In this document: positions 44,320-52,633 of the stretch, in pieces
Layout of the letters: every line of letters starts with the position of its first letter
Numbering within the stretch: the first letter of the stretch is position 1
Assembly: GCF_003031675.1 (NCBI RefSeq)
Contig: NZ_PYWX01000012.1
Coordinates: 47,084-111,083, forward strand
Direction: 5' to 3'
DNA length: 64,000 nt
Source of the DNA: Pseudomonas palleroniana
Lineage (GTDB): Bacteria; Pseudomonadota; Gammaproteobacteria; Pseudomonadales; Pseudomonadaceae
Program-made: the position numbers and the translations under genes
Notes under the pieces: model-generated
The model's input: the letters and a program-made list of their open reading frames with translations, nothing else
The model's database searches: none
What the model was told of the DNA's origin: nothing

Positions 44320-45347
44320 GCGTTCAGAAGCTCTCTGCGAACGATCTCTGCGCCAGCACTCAACGCGTTCAATTTGCCCCTGGCGACGCGACGCGGCAGG
44401 GGCGCCATACCACAGTTGGTGCAGGGGTAGAGCTTGTCGGCATCGACGAATTGAAGTGCTTTGCGCAGGGTATTGGCCACTTCCTCGGGCGTTTCAATGG
44501 CATGGTTGGCCACGTCAATGGCGCCGACCATCACCTTCTTGCCTCGAATGAGTTCGATCAGCTCCATGGGGACATGGGAGTTGTGACACTCCAGCGAAAC
44601 GATATCGATGCTGGATTTTTGCAGCTTGGGAAAGGCTTCCTCGTACTGTCGCCACTCCGAGCCCAGTGTCTTCTTCCAATCGGTGTTGGCTTTGATGCCA
44701 TAGCCGTAGCAGATATGCACGGCGGTTTCGCATTTAAGCCCTTCAATCGCCCTTTCCAGCGTGGCGACACCCCAGTCGTTGACTTCATCGAAAAACACGT
44801 TGAATGCCGGCTCGTCGAATTGAATGATGTCGACCCCGGCAGCTTCCAGCTCCTTGGCCTCCTGGTTGAGAATCTTGGCGAATTCCCAGGCCAGCTTTTC
44901 ACGGCTCTTGTAATGAGCATCGTAGAGGGTATCGATCATCGTCATCGGGCCTGGCAGGGCCCACTTGATAGGCTGCCCGGTTTGCTGGCGCAAGAACTTG
45001 GCGTCTTCAACAAAGACCGGCTTTTTCCGAGCGACGGCGCCCACGACGGTCGGCACGCTCGCATCGTAACGATCACGAATCCTGACCGTCTCGCGGTTTT
45101 CGAAATCAACGCCGTCGAGGTGCTCGATGAAGGTCGTTACGAAATGCTGACGAGTCTGCTCACCGTCGCTGACGATATCGATTCCGGCCAACTGTTGTTC
45201 ATGCAGCGACAGGCGCAGCGCATCTTGCTTGCCCTCAACCAGTTCATCACCTTGTAATTTCCACGGTGACCAGAGCGTCTCGGGTTGAGCAAGCCAGGAA
45301 GGCTTGGGCAAGCTGCCTGCGGTAGAAGTGGGTAACAGTTTTTTCAT
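44313..45347 (-). CDS. mesD: folate-independent (core-MetE type) methionine synthase, MesD-like
   Basis: This 344-residue enzyme is the catalytic barrel of cobalamin-independent methionine synthase without the N-terminal folate-binding half. Motifs are STAGSLPKP, VSDGEQTRQHF, LPGPMTMIDTLYD, IIQFDEPAF and the zinc ligands in VHICYGYG (His, Cys), SLECHNS (Glu) and YPCTNCGMAPL (Cys). The adjacent DUF1852 gene (mesX) identifies it with the MesD family of core-MetE enzymes, reported to need MesX and oxygen and whose methyl donor was not established. 26 bases separate it from mesX. Confidence 0.9.
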   Translation of the reverse strand: MKKLLPTSTAGSLPKPSWLAQPETLWSPWKLQGDELVEGKQDALRLSLHEQQLAGIDIVSDGEQTRQHFVTTFIEHLDGVDFENRETVRIRDRYDASVPTVVGAVARKKPVFVEDAKFLRQQTGQPIKWALPGPMTMIDTLYDAHYKSREKLAWEFAKILNQEAKELEAAGVDIIQFDEPAFNVFFDEVNDWGVATLERAIEGLKCETAVHICYGYGIKANTDWKKTLGSEWRQYEEAFPKLQKSSIDIVSLECHNSHVPMELIELIRGKKVMVGAIDVANHAIETPEEVANTLRKALQFVDADKLYPCTNCGMAPLPRRVARGKLNALSAGAEIVRRELLNAR

Positions 45348-45373
45348 GAAAAATGACCTTGGCTTTCAATTAA

Positions 45374-46357
45374 TCAAAGAGCGCAACTGACAGACCACTG
45401 CTCAAGTACGGCTTGATAGGGCTTGATAAATTGTTCTTGGGCAAACTTTCCTTGCTCGATCGCCAGCCGACTGCGTTCTTCTCGGTCGTACACGATCCGA
45501 GTCAAGGAGTAGTCCTGGTTCTTCAGGCTCGGCTGATAGGATTTTCCGGCCGCTGAGTTAGCGTTATAGATCTCCGGCCGATAGATCTTCTGGAAGGTAT
45601 CCATCGTGCTGATGGTGCCAATCAACTCAAGGTTGGTGTAATCGCCCAGCAGATCGCCCGAGAAATAAAACGCCAGCGGCGCAGCGCTGTTCGGCGGCAT
45701 GAAATAGCGAACCTTCAAGCCCATCTTCTTGAAATATTCATCCGTCAATGAGTACTCATCCTGCACGTACTCAAAGCCCAGCACTGGGTGCTGATTCTCG
45801 GTTCGATGGTAGGTTCTGGCGCTGGAAATGCTCAGGCAAATAACCGGCGGTTTGTCAAAGTGCTGCTTGTACGTCGTTGAATTGACGAAGCACTTGAACA
45901 GCTTGCCATGCAAATCGCCAAAGTCTTCTGGCGTACTGAAACCGGACTGGTTTTTGTTGTGCTCCAACAACCGCACACTGAAATCATAGTCGCGTACGTA
46001 AGAGGAGAAGTTGTTACCCACGATGCCGTTGATGCGCTCACCGGTTTGTCGATCGACAATCGTAGTTTTCAACACTTCAATCAACGGGACCGCATTGTCT
46101 CGGCTTTGCGCGTCGATACTCATTGCGGCGGAGATGATCTCCAGCTCGACCTTGTAACGATCACCCGTGGGGTTATCCCAGTGCGCCAGCGCATTGAAGC
46201 GGTTATCAATCATCTTCAAGGTGTTGCGCAAATTCTCTTCACGGCTCTCACCCCTGGCCAGATTGGCGAAGTTGGTCGTGATTCGGGTGTTGTCTGAAGG
46301 CGTGTAATGCTCATCAAAGCAAACGCTTTTGATAGAAAATGTGAGTTCTTCGTTCAT
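45374..46357 (-). CDS. mesX: DUF1852 protein, MesX-like partner of MesD
   Basis: This 327-residue protein belongs to DUF1852, always found beside MesD-type methionine synthases and required for their function. Segments such as FSIKSVCFDEHYTPSDNTRITTNFANLARG at the start and FYFSGDLLGDYTNLELIGTISTMDTFQKIYRPEIYN are characteristic. It has no recognised cofactor motif. ATG 46357 is chosen over an upstream in-frame start because the hairpin at 46383-46420 lies directly upstream. It probably generates or channels the methyl donor. Confidence 0.9.
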   Translation of the reverse strand: MNEELTFSIKSVCFDEHYTPSDNTRITTNFANLARGESREENLRNTLKMIDNRFNALAHWDNPTGDRYKVELEIISAAMSIDAQSRDNAVPLIEVLKTTIVDRQTGERINGIVGNNFSSYVRDYDFSVRLLEHNKNQSGFSTPEDFGDLHGKLFKCFVNSTTYKQHFDKPPVICLSISSARTYHRTENQHPVLGFEYVQDEYSLTDEYFKKMGLKVRYFMPPNSAAPLAFYFSGDLLGDYTNLELIGTISTMDTFQKIYRPEIYNANSAAGKSYQPSLKNQDYSLTRIVYDREERSRLAIEQGKFAQEQFIKPYQAVLEQWSVSCAL

Positions 46358-46382
46358 CGTGCCTTGCACCCCGTTTTTACCT

Positions 46383-46420
46383 GCCAGAACTGAATGGGCT
46401 GATTGCCTTTCAGTTCTGGC
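46383..46420 (-). promoter_or_regulatory. strong 12-base inverted repeat in the mesX leader
   Basis: GCCAGAACTGAA and its exact complement TTCAGTTCTGGC are separated by 14 bases, 25 bases before the mesX ATG on the transcribed strand. In RNA it would form a stable stem next to the ribosome site; in DNA it could be an operator. It does not fit the MetR box TGAA-N5-TTCA. Confidence 0.6.
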
Positions 46421-46615
46421 CAATAGTCTGTTTTCTCCCGTGGCAGCCTTCAGGGCGCCTCAGTGAAGAGCTGCCGGTATTTTATGGGGGGTGCTGTATG
46501 AACAAAAACGAATTGATTTCAATAAAGTATTAGTCGCGCTCATGATCAAGTGGGCATTTTGCAACCGAGCCCAGAGCCTCTTGCTGACGCCCTCTTGCTG
46601 ATGGAAACGCTCGTG

Positions 46616-47017
46616 CTAGCGGACCTCCGGTAGTTTGGCGATCACCTTGATCTCGAAGTCGAAGCCGGCCAGCCAGGTCACGCCGATGGCGGTCGCTGTG
46701 GAGTAGGGCGCTTCGCCCCAGTACTCAGCCGCTACTTCCCAGATCGTTTCGAACTTCGAGTCGGGGTCGAGCATGAAGATGGTCGTGTCGACCACATCGT
46801 CGAAGCTACTGCCGGCCTCTGCCAGGATCGCGTTGAGGTTGGTGAAGGCCAGGCGCACCTGTGCCGCGAGGTCCGGTTCGGCCGAACCATCCTTGCGGCT
46901 GCCGACCTGGCCGGATACGAACAGAAAGCCATTGGAACGAATCGCCGGCGAATAGCGGTGCAGTTCGTAGAGTGCATGGCGGTCAGGCGGGAAAACGGCA
47001 TCACGTTTAGGGGTCAT
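46616..47017 (-). CDS. Rid/YjgF-YER057c family protein
   Basis: This 133-residue protein has the RidA fold: RYSPAIRSNGFLFVSGQVG, VRLAFTNLNAILAEAGSSFDDVVDTTIFM, and a C-terminal IGVTWLAGFDFEIKVIAKLP. The Arg that binds enamine/imine substrates in RidA (near R105) is not obvious, where the sequence has GVTWLAG, so it may not deaminate 2-aminoacrylate. ATG 47017 follows AAGGAG. Divergent from a LysR gene. Confidence 0.88.
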   Translation of the reverse strand: MTPKRDAVFPPDRHALYELHRYSPAIRSNGFLFVSGQVGSRKDGSAEPDLAAQVRLAFTNLNAILAEAGSSFDDVVDTTIFMLDPDSKFETIWEVAAEYWGEAPYSTATAIGVTWLAGFDFEIKVIAKLPEVR

Positions 47018-47115
47018 GGCCTAGCTCCTTCAGGGCCATCGCGGCCCGCTGTTCAAGAGGGAGCCACTGTAAAAAGGCCACCGGCCTGGATAAACCAGCA
47101 ACTCTGGTCATGATT

Positions 47116-47132
47116 GTTTGTAGAATCCAAAC
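47116..47132. promoter_or_regulatory. LysR operator candidate, GTTTG-N7-CAAAC
   Basis: A 5-base inverted repeat spaced by 7 sits between the divergent rid and lysR genes, 24 bases before the lysR ATG. Its location suits control by that LysR protein. Confidence 0.35.
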
Positions 47133-47156
47133 TATCCCGACCTATTGAGGCGTGAA

Positions 47157-48077
47157 ATGGACCGTTTCGATGCGATGCAGGCCTTCGTCCGAGTGGTGGA
47201 AACCGGCAGTTTCACCAAGGCGGCAGCCACCCTGCACATGAGCAAGACCAGCGTGACGCAACTCGTCCAGCAACTGGAGGCGAGGCTGCGCGTGCGTCTG
47301 CTCAACCGCACCACACGCAAGGTCAACATCACCGCCGATGGCGCGGCCTACTATGAACGCGTGATCCGGCTGCTGGCCGATATGGACGATGCCGAGACCA
47401 GCTTGTCCAGCGCATCGACCGCACCCCGCGGCCGATTGCGGGTGGACGTGCCCAGCCCGCTGGCGCGCATGGTACTGATCCCCGCCTTGCCAGGCTTCTA
47501 TGCACGCTACCCGGAAATCCAGCTGACCATGGGCGTGAGCGACCGCATCATCGACATCATTGGCGAGAACATCGACTGCGTAGTGCGTGGCGGCGAGATC
47601 ACCGATCAATCCCTGGTGGCACGGCATGTGGGGGACCTCAAGCTCGGCATCTATGCCACGCCAGACTACCTGCAGCGTTTCGGCAAGCCGGCGCATCCAC
47701 GTGAGCTGGAGGATGGCCGGCACAGTACGGTCGGCTTTCTGTGGTCGCGTACCGGCAAAGCCTTGCCCTACACCCTGCAGCGCGGCGAAGAGATCATCGA
47801 GGTCCAAGGCCGCCCGTTGTTGATCACCGACGATGGCAATGCCTACCTTGCCGCAGGGCTGGCGGGCCTGGGCGTGCTTTGGCTACCGCAGTACATGGCC
47901 AAACCGCACCTTGCCAGCGGCGAGCTGCTGCCGCTGTTCGAGGAATGGCAGATGGAACCGATGCCGATGTATCTGGCATTCCCGCCCAACCGTCATGTCA
48001 GCACCAAGGTGCGGGTGTTTATCGACTGGGTCATAGAGTTGATGGCCGAGCATGCACCGGTCGTTGCGAGGGGGTAA
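47157..48077 (+). CDS. LysR-family transcriptional regulator
   Basis: This 306-residue regulator of the CrgA/DmlR-like type begins MDRFDAMQAFVRVVETGSFTKAAATLHMSKTSV with the HTH at about 18-38, and ends with the usual substrate domain (VDVPSPLARMVLIPALP; VRGGEITDQSLVARHVGDL; NRHVSTKVRVFIDWV). ATG 47157 is the conserved family start; an upstream TTG at 47145 is unlikely. Divergent from the Rid gene, its probable target. Confidence 0.9.
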   Translation: MDRFDAMQAFVRVVETGSFTKAAATLHMSKTSVTQLVQQLEARLRVRLLNRTTRKVNITADGAAYYERVIRLLADMDDAETSLSSASTAPRGRLRVDVPSPLARMVLIPALPGFYARYPEIQLTMGVSDRIIDIIGENIDCVVRGGEITDQSLVARHVGDLKLGIYATPDYLQRFGKPAHPRELEDGRHSTVGFLWSRTGKALPYTLQRGEEIIEVQGRPLLITDDGNAYLAAGLAGLGVLWLPQYMAKPHLASGELLPLFEEWQMEPMPMYLAFPPNRHVSTKVRVFIDWVIELMAEHAPVVARG

Positions 48078-48116
48078 TTCGACTACAAGTCTCTGCGCTT
48101 TGCGTGGGTATCTGAG

Positions 48117-49391
48117 TCAGCCGTTGCGGGCGCGCAGCACCTGAGTCTGCGCCTGGCCCAGGCGGTACTGGTTGTCGCCGCTGCGCTTGGCCTCGTACAT
48201 CGCCAGATCGGCGACATGAATCAGTTGGTCGCGCGTCTGCGCGTGATCGGGGAAGAGGGCGATGCCCAGGCTGACTCCGACCAACTGCTGCGTATTACCC
48301 AGACTGATGGGAGCGTCCAGCGAGGCCAGCAACCTCTGCGCGATCATCCCGGCCTCGTCTTCGGGGGAACGTTCGGCCGATAGACCTTCGAACACGGTGA
48401 CAAACTCGTCGCCGCCCAGCCGCGCCACACTGTCCGAGTTGCGCAGCGTTTCGTGCAGGCGGGTCGCGGTGGTCTTCAAGACCTGATCGCCGGCCGCGTG
48501 GCCAAGGTTGTCGTTGATCGCCTTGAACCCGTTGAGGTCGATGAACACCAGTGCAACCCGGTTGTGGTTGTGCCGGGCCAAAGCCAGGGCACTTTCCAGG
48601 CGTTCCTCGAACGCTAAACGGTTGGGCAGGCCGGTCAGCGGGTCATGGTGGGCTAGCCGGTGCAATTGATGGGCCCATGCTTTCTCCTCGGTGATATCAC
48701 GCACCACGCCCATCATCTTGATGGGCGTGCCAAGTGCATCCTTGATCACGTTTCCGGTCTCGCGCAGCCAGCGCAGCGTACCGTCCGGCCAGACCACCCG
48801 ATACTCCTCGTCGTGGTTCTCGCCGGTTTCGATGCAGCGCAATTCGCCGGCGCGCACACCGGCCCGATCGTCCGGGTGAACCGCGTTGCAGAACAACTCG
48901 TAGCTGGGCGTCACTTCATCGACCGAATAGCCGAACATGCCGAAAATGGCGTCGGACCAGTACAGGCGGTTGGTGTCGATGTCCCAGTCCCAGGTGCCGA
49001 TACAGGCGAAATACTGGCTGCGCTGAAAGCGTTCGGCCTCGACCAGCACCGGACGGATCAACAGCCATTGCGTTGCATGGGTCGTGCTTTGCTGGCTGAT
49101 GTGCAACGCGCGTGGTTGACCATCGTCACCCGTGACCTGCAGCGTGCCGGCGGGCGCGGTCAACGGAGGCAAGCGTTCTCGTAGGCGCAGGCCCAGCAGC
49201 GGAGTACGGGCACAACCGAGCAATTCGGCGGCGGCCGGGTTATGCCAACGCACTCGGCCATTGCGGGCCAGTTGCACTACGCCCACGTCCAAATCCGCCA
49301 GCAGCGTGCAGTGTTCCTGGCGTTGGCGGTGCAGTGCCCGCAGTAGGGTCAGGGAGGGTAGGGCGGCGAGCAGGACGAACAGGGCAATCAT
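48117..49391 (-). CDS. PAS-GGDEF diguanylate cyclase
   Basis: This 424-residue protein has one N-terminal membrane helix (residues 1-19), a first PAS-like domain (VGVVQLARNGRVRWHNPAAAELLG), a PAS_3/PAC domain (about 125-235: GTWDWDIDTNRLYWSDAIFGMFGY; VVRDITEEK), and a GGDEF domain (about 245-415). The active site reads GGDEF, and DPLTGLPNRLAFEERL and FIDLNGFKAINDNLGH are intact, so it should make cyclic di-GMP. No EAL domain. Convergent with the LysR gene. Confidence 0.93.
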   Translation of the reverse strand: MIALFVLLAALPSLTLLRALHRQRQEHCTLLADLDVGVVQLARNGRVRWHNPAAAELLGCARTPLLGLRLRERLPPLTAPAGTLQVTGDDGQPRALHISQQSTTHATQWLLIRPVLVEAERFQRSQYFACIGTWDWDIDTNRLYWSDAIFGMFGYSVDEVTPSYELFCNAVHPDDRAGVRAGELRCIETGENHDEEYRVVWPDGTLRWLRETGNVIKDALGTPIKMMGVVRDITEEKAWAHQLHRLAHHDPLTGLPNRLAFEERLESALALARHNHNRVALVFIDLNGFKAINDNLGHAAGDQVLKTTATRLHETLRNSDSVARLGGDEFVTVFEGLSAERSPEDEAGMIAQRLLASLDAPISLGNTQQLVGVSLGIALFPDHAQTRDQLIHVADLAMYEAKRSGDNQYRLGQAQTQVLRARNG

Positions 49392-49874
49392 CGGGCACCG
49401 ACTGATCCGAGGGACTAGGCAATGGCTTCATTATGCATATCTTTTGATGGCAGTTTGCCTGCAAACGTGGTCAGCACTAATATTTGCTGCTTGGCATGGA
49501 TCATTCGAGCGCTGCGCGACATGAGGGCTGCTGAGGTTGCAGTAGCAGGTTTCGATAGGCCGTTTTCGGCCAAAAAAGGCCATTGGGAACTGGACGTCCC
49601 TCGCCCATCCCCGCACGATCTGGGATGAAACACTAATTCGAACCTTCTCTGGAAACCAAAATTATTTGAGAGATGCGACCAACCCTATTACCCCCGCTTA
49701 TCCCTAAAAATATCGCCCTCTATCACCAAATCACGCATAGAAATGACATCAACATGCCATCATTCGTGTATTATGCAAAAATGAGGCTCCTTGGCACTGG
49801 AGCAGTTCGCAATATCTCCTCCTGATTAAATTCAAGTAGAGGTTATATAATTTTAATAAAGGATTTGGCTAACT
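49392..49874. other. 483-base intergenic region, AT-rich toward the defence-like gene
   Basis: No gene is supported. From about 49640 the composition becomes AT-rich and matches the following gene, so the left border of the island probably lies here. A small stem GGCCGTTTTCGGCC is near 49559. The promoter of the 49875 gene must be in the right half (T/A-rich 49780-49860). Confidence 0.5.
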
Positions 49875-52085
49875 GTGGCAATTCTATATAAAAATATTCT
49901 CGAGGCCTTTCAGCCAGCAAAAGAAATATCTGACCCAAATCGATTTTCTGGCCGAAAAAGCCAAGTTGAGAAAGGAGCGGAACTTTTACTATCTAATGAC
50001 AATATATTTATTCATGGCAACAGAGGTATTGGAAAGTCCTCATTGGCGCGCCAGCTTTCCTTAATAGCCTCCGGGAATAATGAGTTACTTCGATCGATAG
50101 GTTCAGAGCTGGCAGATGAGAACTTCGATTATGTTATCTGTTTTTTAACCAGAGACTCGTCAATCACGAACATCAATCAATTATTATACAGATTGCTGAT
50201 TGATGAAAATGCGCTGGCACAGTGGAATGAATTGCTTGATCTTAGGGAAGTCGGGACATATGACTTGGGAGATACTTTGAACCCGAAGCTTGTTTCTGAC
50301 TTCTGGGGGCGAGTTGCGAAATGCGCGACTCTTTCTAGTAATGGCGTTGCTGTATTTATAGATGAATTTGAGCTAATAGATAACCACGCTGGCTTTGCCT
50401 CATTGATCAAGGCAAACCCCGGAAATTGTGTGTTTATTGTCACCGGAATCGGTCAAACGGAAAAAGAGCTCGTAAGAGACCATAAGTCAATAGAGCGTCA
50501 GCTAGACACAGGAAAGCTAGAAGTCCCCAACATGAGCGAGGATGAACTTCGGCTAATTGTAGCTAAGGCGCAAGAATATATCTCCAGCGAGATTGTGTTT
50601 GAAAAAACAGCTGTAGATCATTTGGTTCAGATTGTAAATGGTCACCCCTACCTGTTACACCTTGTTGGGAAGCATGCGCTGTCCCTGGCTTTTAAAAACA
50701 AAAAAAATCTTATTGACAAAGGTACTCTAGAGGAGGCTCTCCAGCATATAGCTAGCAGCCGAGCCGACAGATCTCTAGAAGATAGGTATTTAAAAGCGAT
50801 AGGTAATTCACACCAACGAGAGACGGTATTGCGTATTTTTGCCTCTGTAGGTGAAGATGTTGTGCATACAACCATTGCTTATCCTCTTGCAGAAACGCAG
50901 GGTATATCCAATCCATCATACTGGGTAGCGGATCTGCAAAAAGAGTCTTCAGGATTTGAGTTGGTTAAAGTTGCTGAGCAATACTACAGGATTCAAGACC
51001 CATTATTTAGAGCCTACGTATCTGCGACCCCCCCTCGTCTAGCCAACACTGCAATCGGACTTAACGCCACAAAAGAAGAGCATGAGAAAAATTTCATGCT
51101 AATTCAAATTTCCGATATCCACTTCGGATCGAAGCATTACTTCTCTAGCATCCCTATTGCCAATGACAACATTCCAATGTCAGACAGGCCTAGCTTGGAA
51201 AAATACTTTATTGAATCGCTAAGCGCCACCTCAAATCGCGGAGACTTTCTTGCCGTTACTGGTGACGTAACACAAATGGCACTCACTGATGAGTTTGAAT
51301 CAGCTGCAAAATGCATAACCGCAATTGGGAATGCACTAAACGATGGGGTTCGTCATTCAGGAAAAAACATAGCAATAATCCCGGGAAATCACGATGTCAA
51401 CTGGAGCATCCAACAGGCCGACCCTAAAGCCCGATACTTAGGGTTTTCACCTTACATTCGATTTCGTAGCAGCTTCGGCTTGCATATTGACAATCAAGTA
51501 GAGCCAGAACGGCTGTACGAAATACATGACCTGATTGAAAAATGGAACATCGTGATCGTGGGCTTTAACTCGGCAGTCCTAGAGGGGCCAGATGATCACA
51601 GAGGTTACATTGGGGAAACGCAATTTAAAAATGCAATGCAAGAAATTAACGCACTTTGCTCCGAAAGAAAGCCATTAAAAATCGCCTTGCTACATCACCA
51701 TTTATTACCCGTTAGTTCGCTTGAAACGAACCTTAAGAAACCTGACGAAGTACTCAGGGATGCAGCCTATATAAAGCACTCGCTAATTGAAAATGGGTTC
51801 AGCATTGCCCTGCACGGGCATAGGCACTTCGCCCACGAAGAACTGATTGATCAAAATGGTGATGGCGGCAATAAATTGCTCATAGTCGGTTGTGGAAGCA
51901 CAGGTGTGGTAAACAGCGAGCGAGCCTCACAACCTCTGCAATACAATCGCTTAAGTGTCAGGCAGCAGCCTGACAATAACCTTACGGTAGTAACTGTAGC
52001 AAAGTATTTTTTTGATCCAGAAAGACGCCGCTGGCTTCAATCTGAAGATCACAAGCCTAAAACTTTCTCAATACCTACGAGCTAG
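49875..52085 (+). CDS. STAND/AAA-type ATPase fused to a calcineurin-like phosphoesterase; candidate defence protein
   Basis: This 736-residue protein starts at GTG 49875 with AAGGA 12 bases upstream. Residues about 20-270 are an Orc1/Cdc6-like AAA-type P-loop ATPase: Walker A GNRGIGKS (48-55), Walker B VAVFIDE (158-164), sensor VFIVTG, and NGHPYLLHLVG (255-265). Residues about 280-390 look like a winged-helix segment. Residues about 405-690 are a metallophosphoesterase with all five motifs: DIH (414-416), GD (463-464), GNHD (504-507), HHH (607-609) and GHRH (648-651). No signal peptide or membrane helix. The gene is far richer in A+T than its neighbours and stands alone, as transferred single-gene defences often do. 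Model: the ATPase senses an invader and activates the phosphoesterase on nucleic acid or a nucleotide. This role is inferred, not shown. Confidence 0.85.
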   Translation: MAILYKNILEAFQPAKEISDPNRFSGRKSQVEKGAELLLSNDNIFIHGNRGIGKSSLARQLSLIASGNNELLRSIGSELADENFDYVICFLTRDSSITNINQLLYRLLIDENALAQWNELLDLREVGTYDLGDTLNPKLVSDFWGRVAKCATLSSNGVAVFIDEFELIDNHAGFASLIKANPGNCVFIVTGIGQTEKELVRDHKSIERQLDTGKLEVPNMSEDELRLIVAKAQEYISSEIVFEKTAVDHLVQIVNGHPYLLHLVGKHALSLAFKNKKNLIDKGTLEEALQHIASSRADRSLEDRYLKAIGNSHQRETVLRIFASVGEDVVHTTIAYPLAETQGISNPSYWVADLQKESSGFELVKVAEQYYRIQDPLFRAYVSATPPRLANTAIGLNATKEEHEKNFMLIQISDIHFGSKHYFSSIPIANDNIPMSDRPSLEKYFIESLSATSNRGDFLAVTGDVTQMALTDEFESAAKCITAIGNALNDGVRHSGKNIAIIPGNHDVNWSIQQADPKARYLGFSPYIRFRSSFGLHIDNQVEPERLYEIHDLIEKWNIVIVGFNSAVLEGPDDHRGYIGETQFKNAMQEINALCSERKPLKIALLHHHLLPVSSLETNLKKPDEVLRDAAYIKHSLIENGFSIALHGHRHFAHEELIDQNGDGGNKLLIVGCGSTGVVNSERASQPLQYNRLSVRQQPDNNLTVVTVAKYFFDPERRRWLQSEDHKPKTFSIPTS

Positions 52086-52633
52086 TAAATAAGGACGGCA
52101 TGCAGCTGGATCTTTAGGAAAAATTATTGCCCATTTCAATAAATTAACTAACCGGGTGCACGCATGATATTAATGCTGGCGAGGAGTCCCAGGGCTTACT
52201 CTGCCAGCAGCAAGTGACTGCTTTTGGCCGGAAGTGGCCGTTCATGAGCCTACGCTTTTGACCAACCCTTCCCAGCCATTACGAAGCTGAAATCGCTAAA
52301 TAGCGCATTCTCAGTGAACAGCCTCATTAAAAGAACACTCAACAAACCACGATAATTATCCTCAGTCCTCTTGTGACCCAATGGTTCCAACCGTGAACAC
52401 CCTCCTGACGTGTCGATATCAGACATGACCACGACGCAATCAGGCTACTCAGTCAGCGCACGGGCCAAGTACTGTGAAGTGTCTTTCCACCCAAACGACC
52501 ACATCATGACGATGGGTCTGATAAGAACTGCGGCGGTTGTACGGGCCTCTTTCGGGAAGCTCACCAGGCAGCGATAGTCATCGTTAACTGACTCCACTCG
52601 CCAAATGTCGATCAGCAGAGAATAAAAAAACCA
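52086..52633. other. 548-base intergenic region with a gene remnant
   Basis: There is no intact gene. Composition returns toward the genome norm around 52190. The right part (52445-52630) holds a minus-strand coding remnant described separately. The gabP promoter must overlap it. Confidence 0.5.
52445..52630 (-). pseudogene. C-terminal remnant of an unidentified gene
   Basis: The minus-strand frame reads WFFYSLLIDIWRVESVNDDY, then RCLVSFPKEARTTAAVLIRP, then IVMMWSFGWKDTSQYLARAL ending TE and TAG at 52445-52447. Codons end mostly in G or C in Pseudomonas style. There is no plausible start (an in-frame TGA lies just upstream, inside the gabP 5' end), so the 5' portion has been lost. I do not recognise the parent family. 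A short expressed peptide from an internal GTG is a weaker alternative. Confidence 0.4.

Noticed and set aside
46383..46420. SAM riboswitch or MetR box upstream of mesX
   Set aside because: Spacing does not fit TGAA-N5-TTCA, and no further conserved riboswitch helices could be recognised around the stem.
49392..52633. Attachment sites or integrase for the AT-rich island
   Set aside because: No tRNA gene, no integrase and no convincing direct repeats were seen flanking 49.6-52.2 kb.
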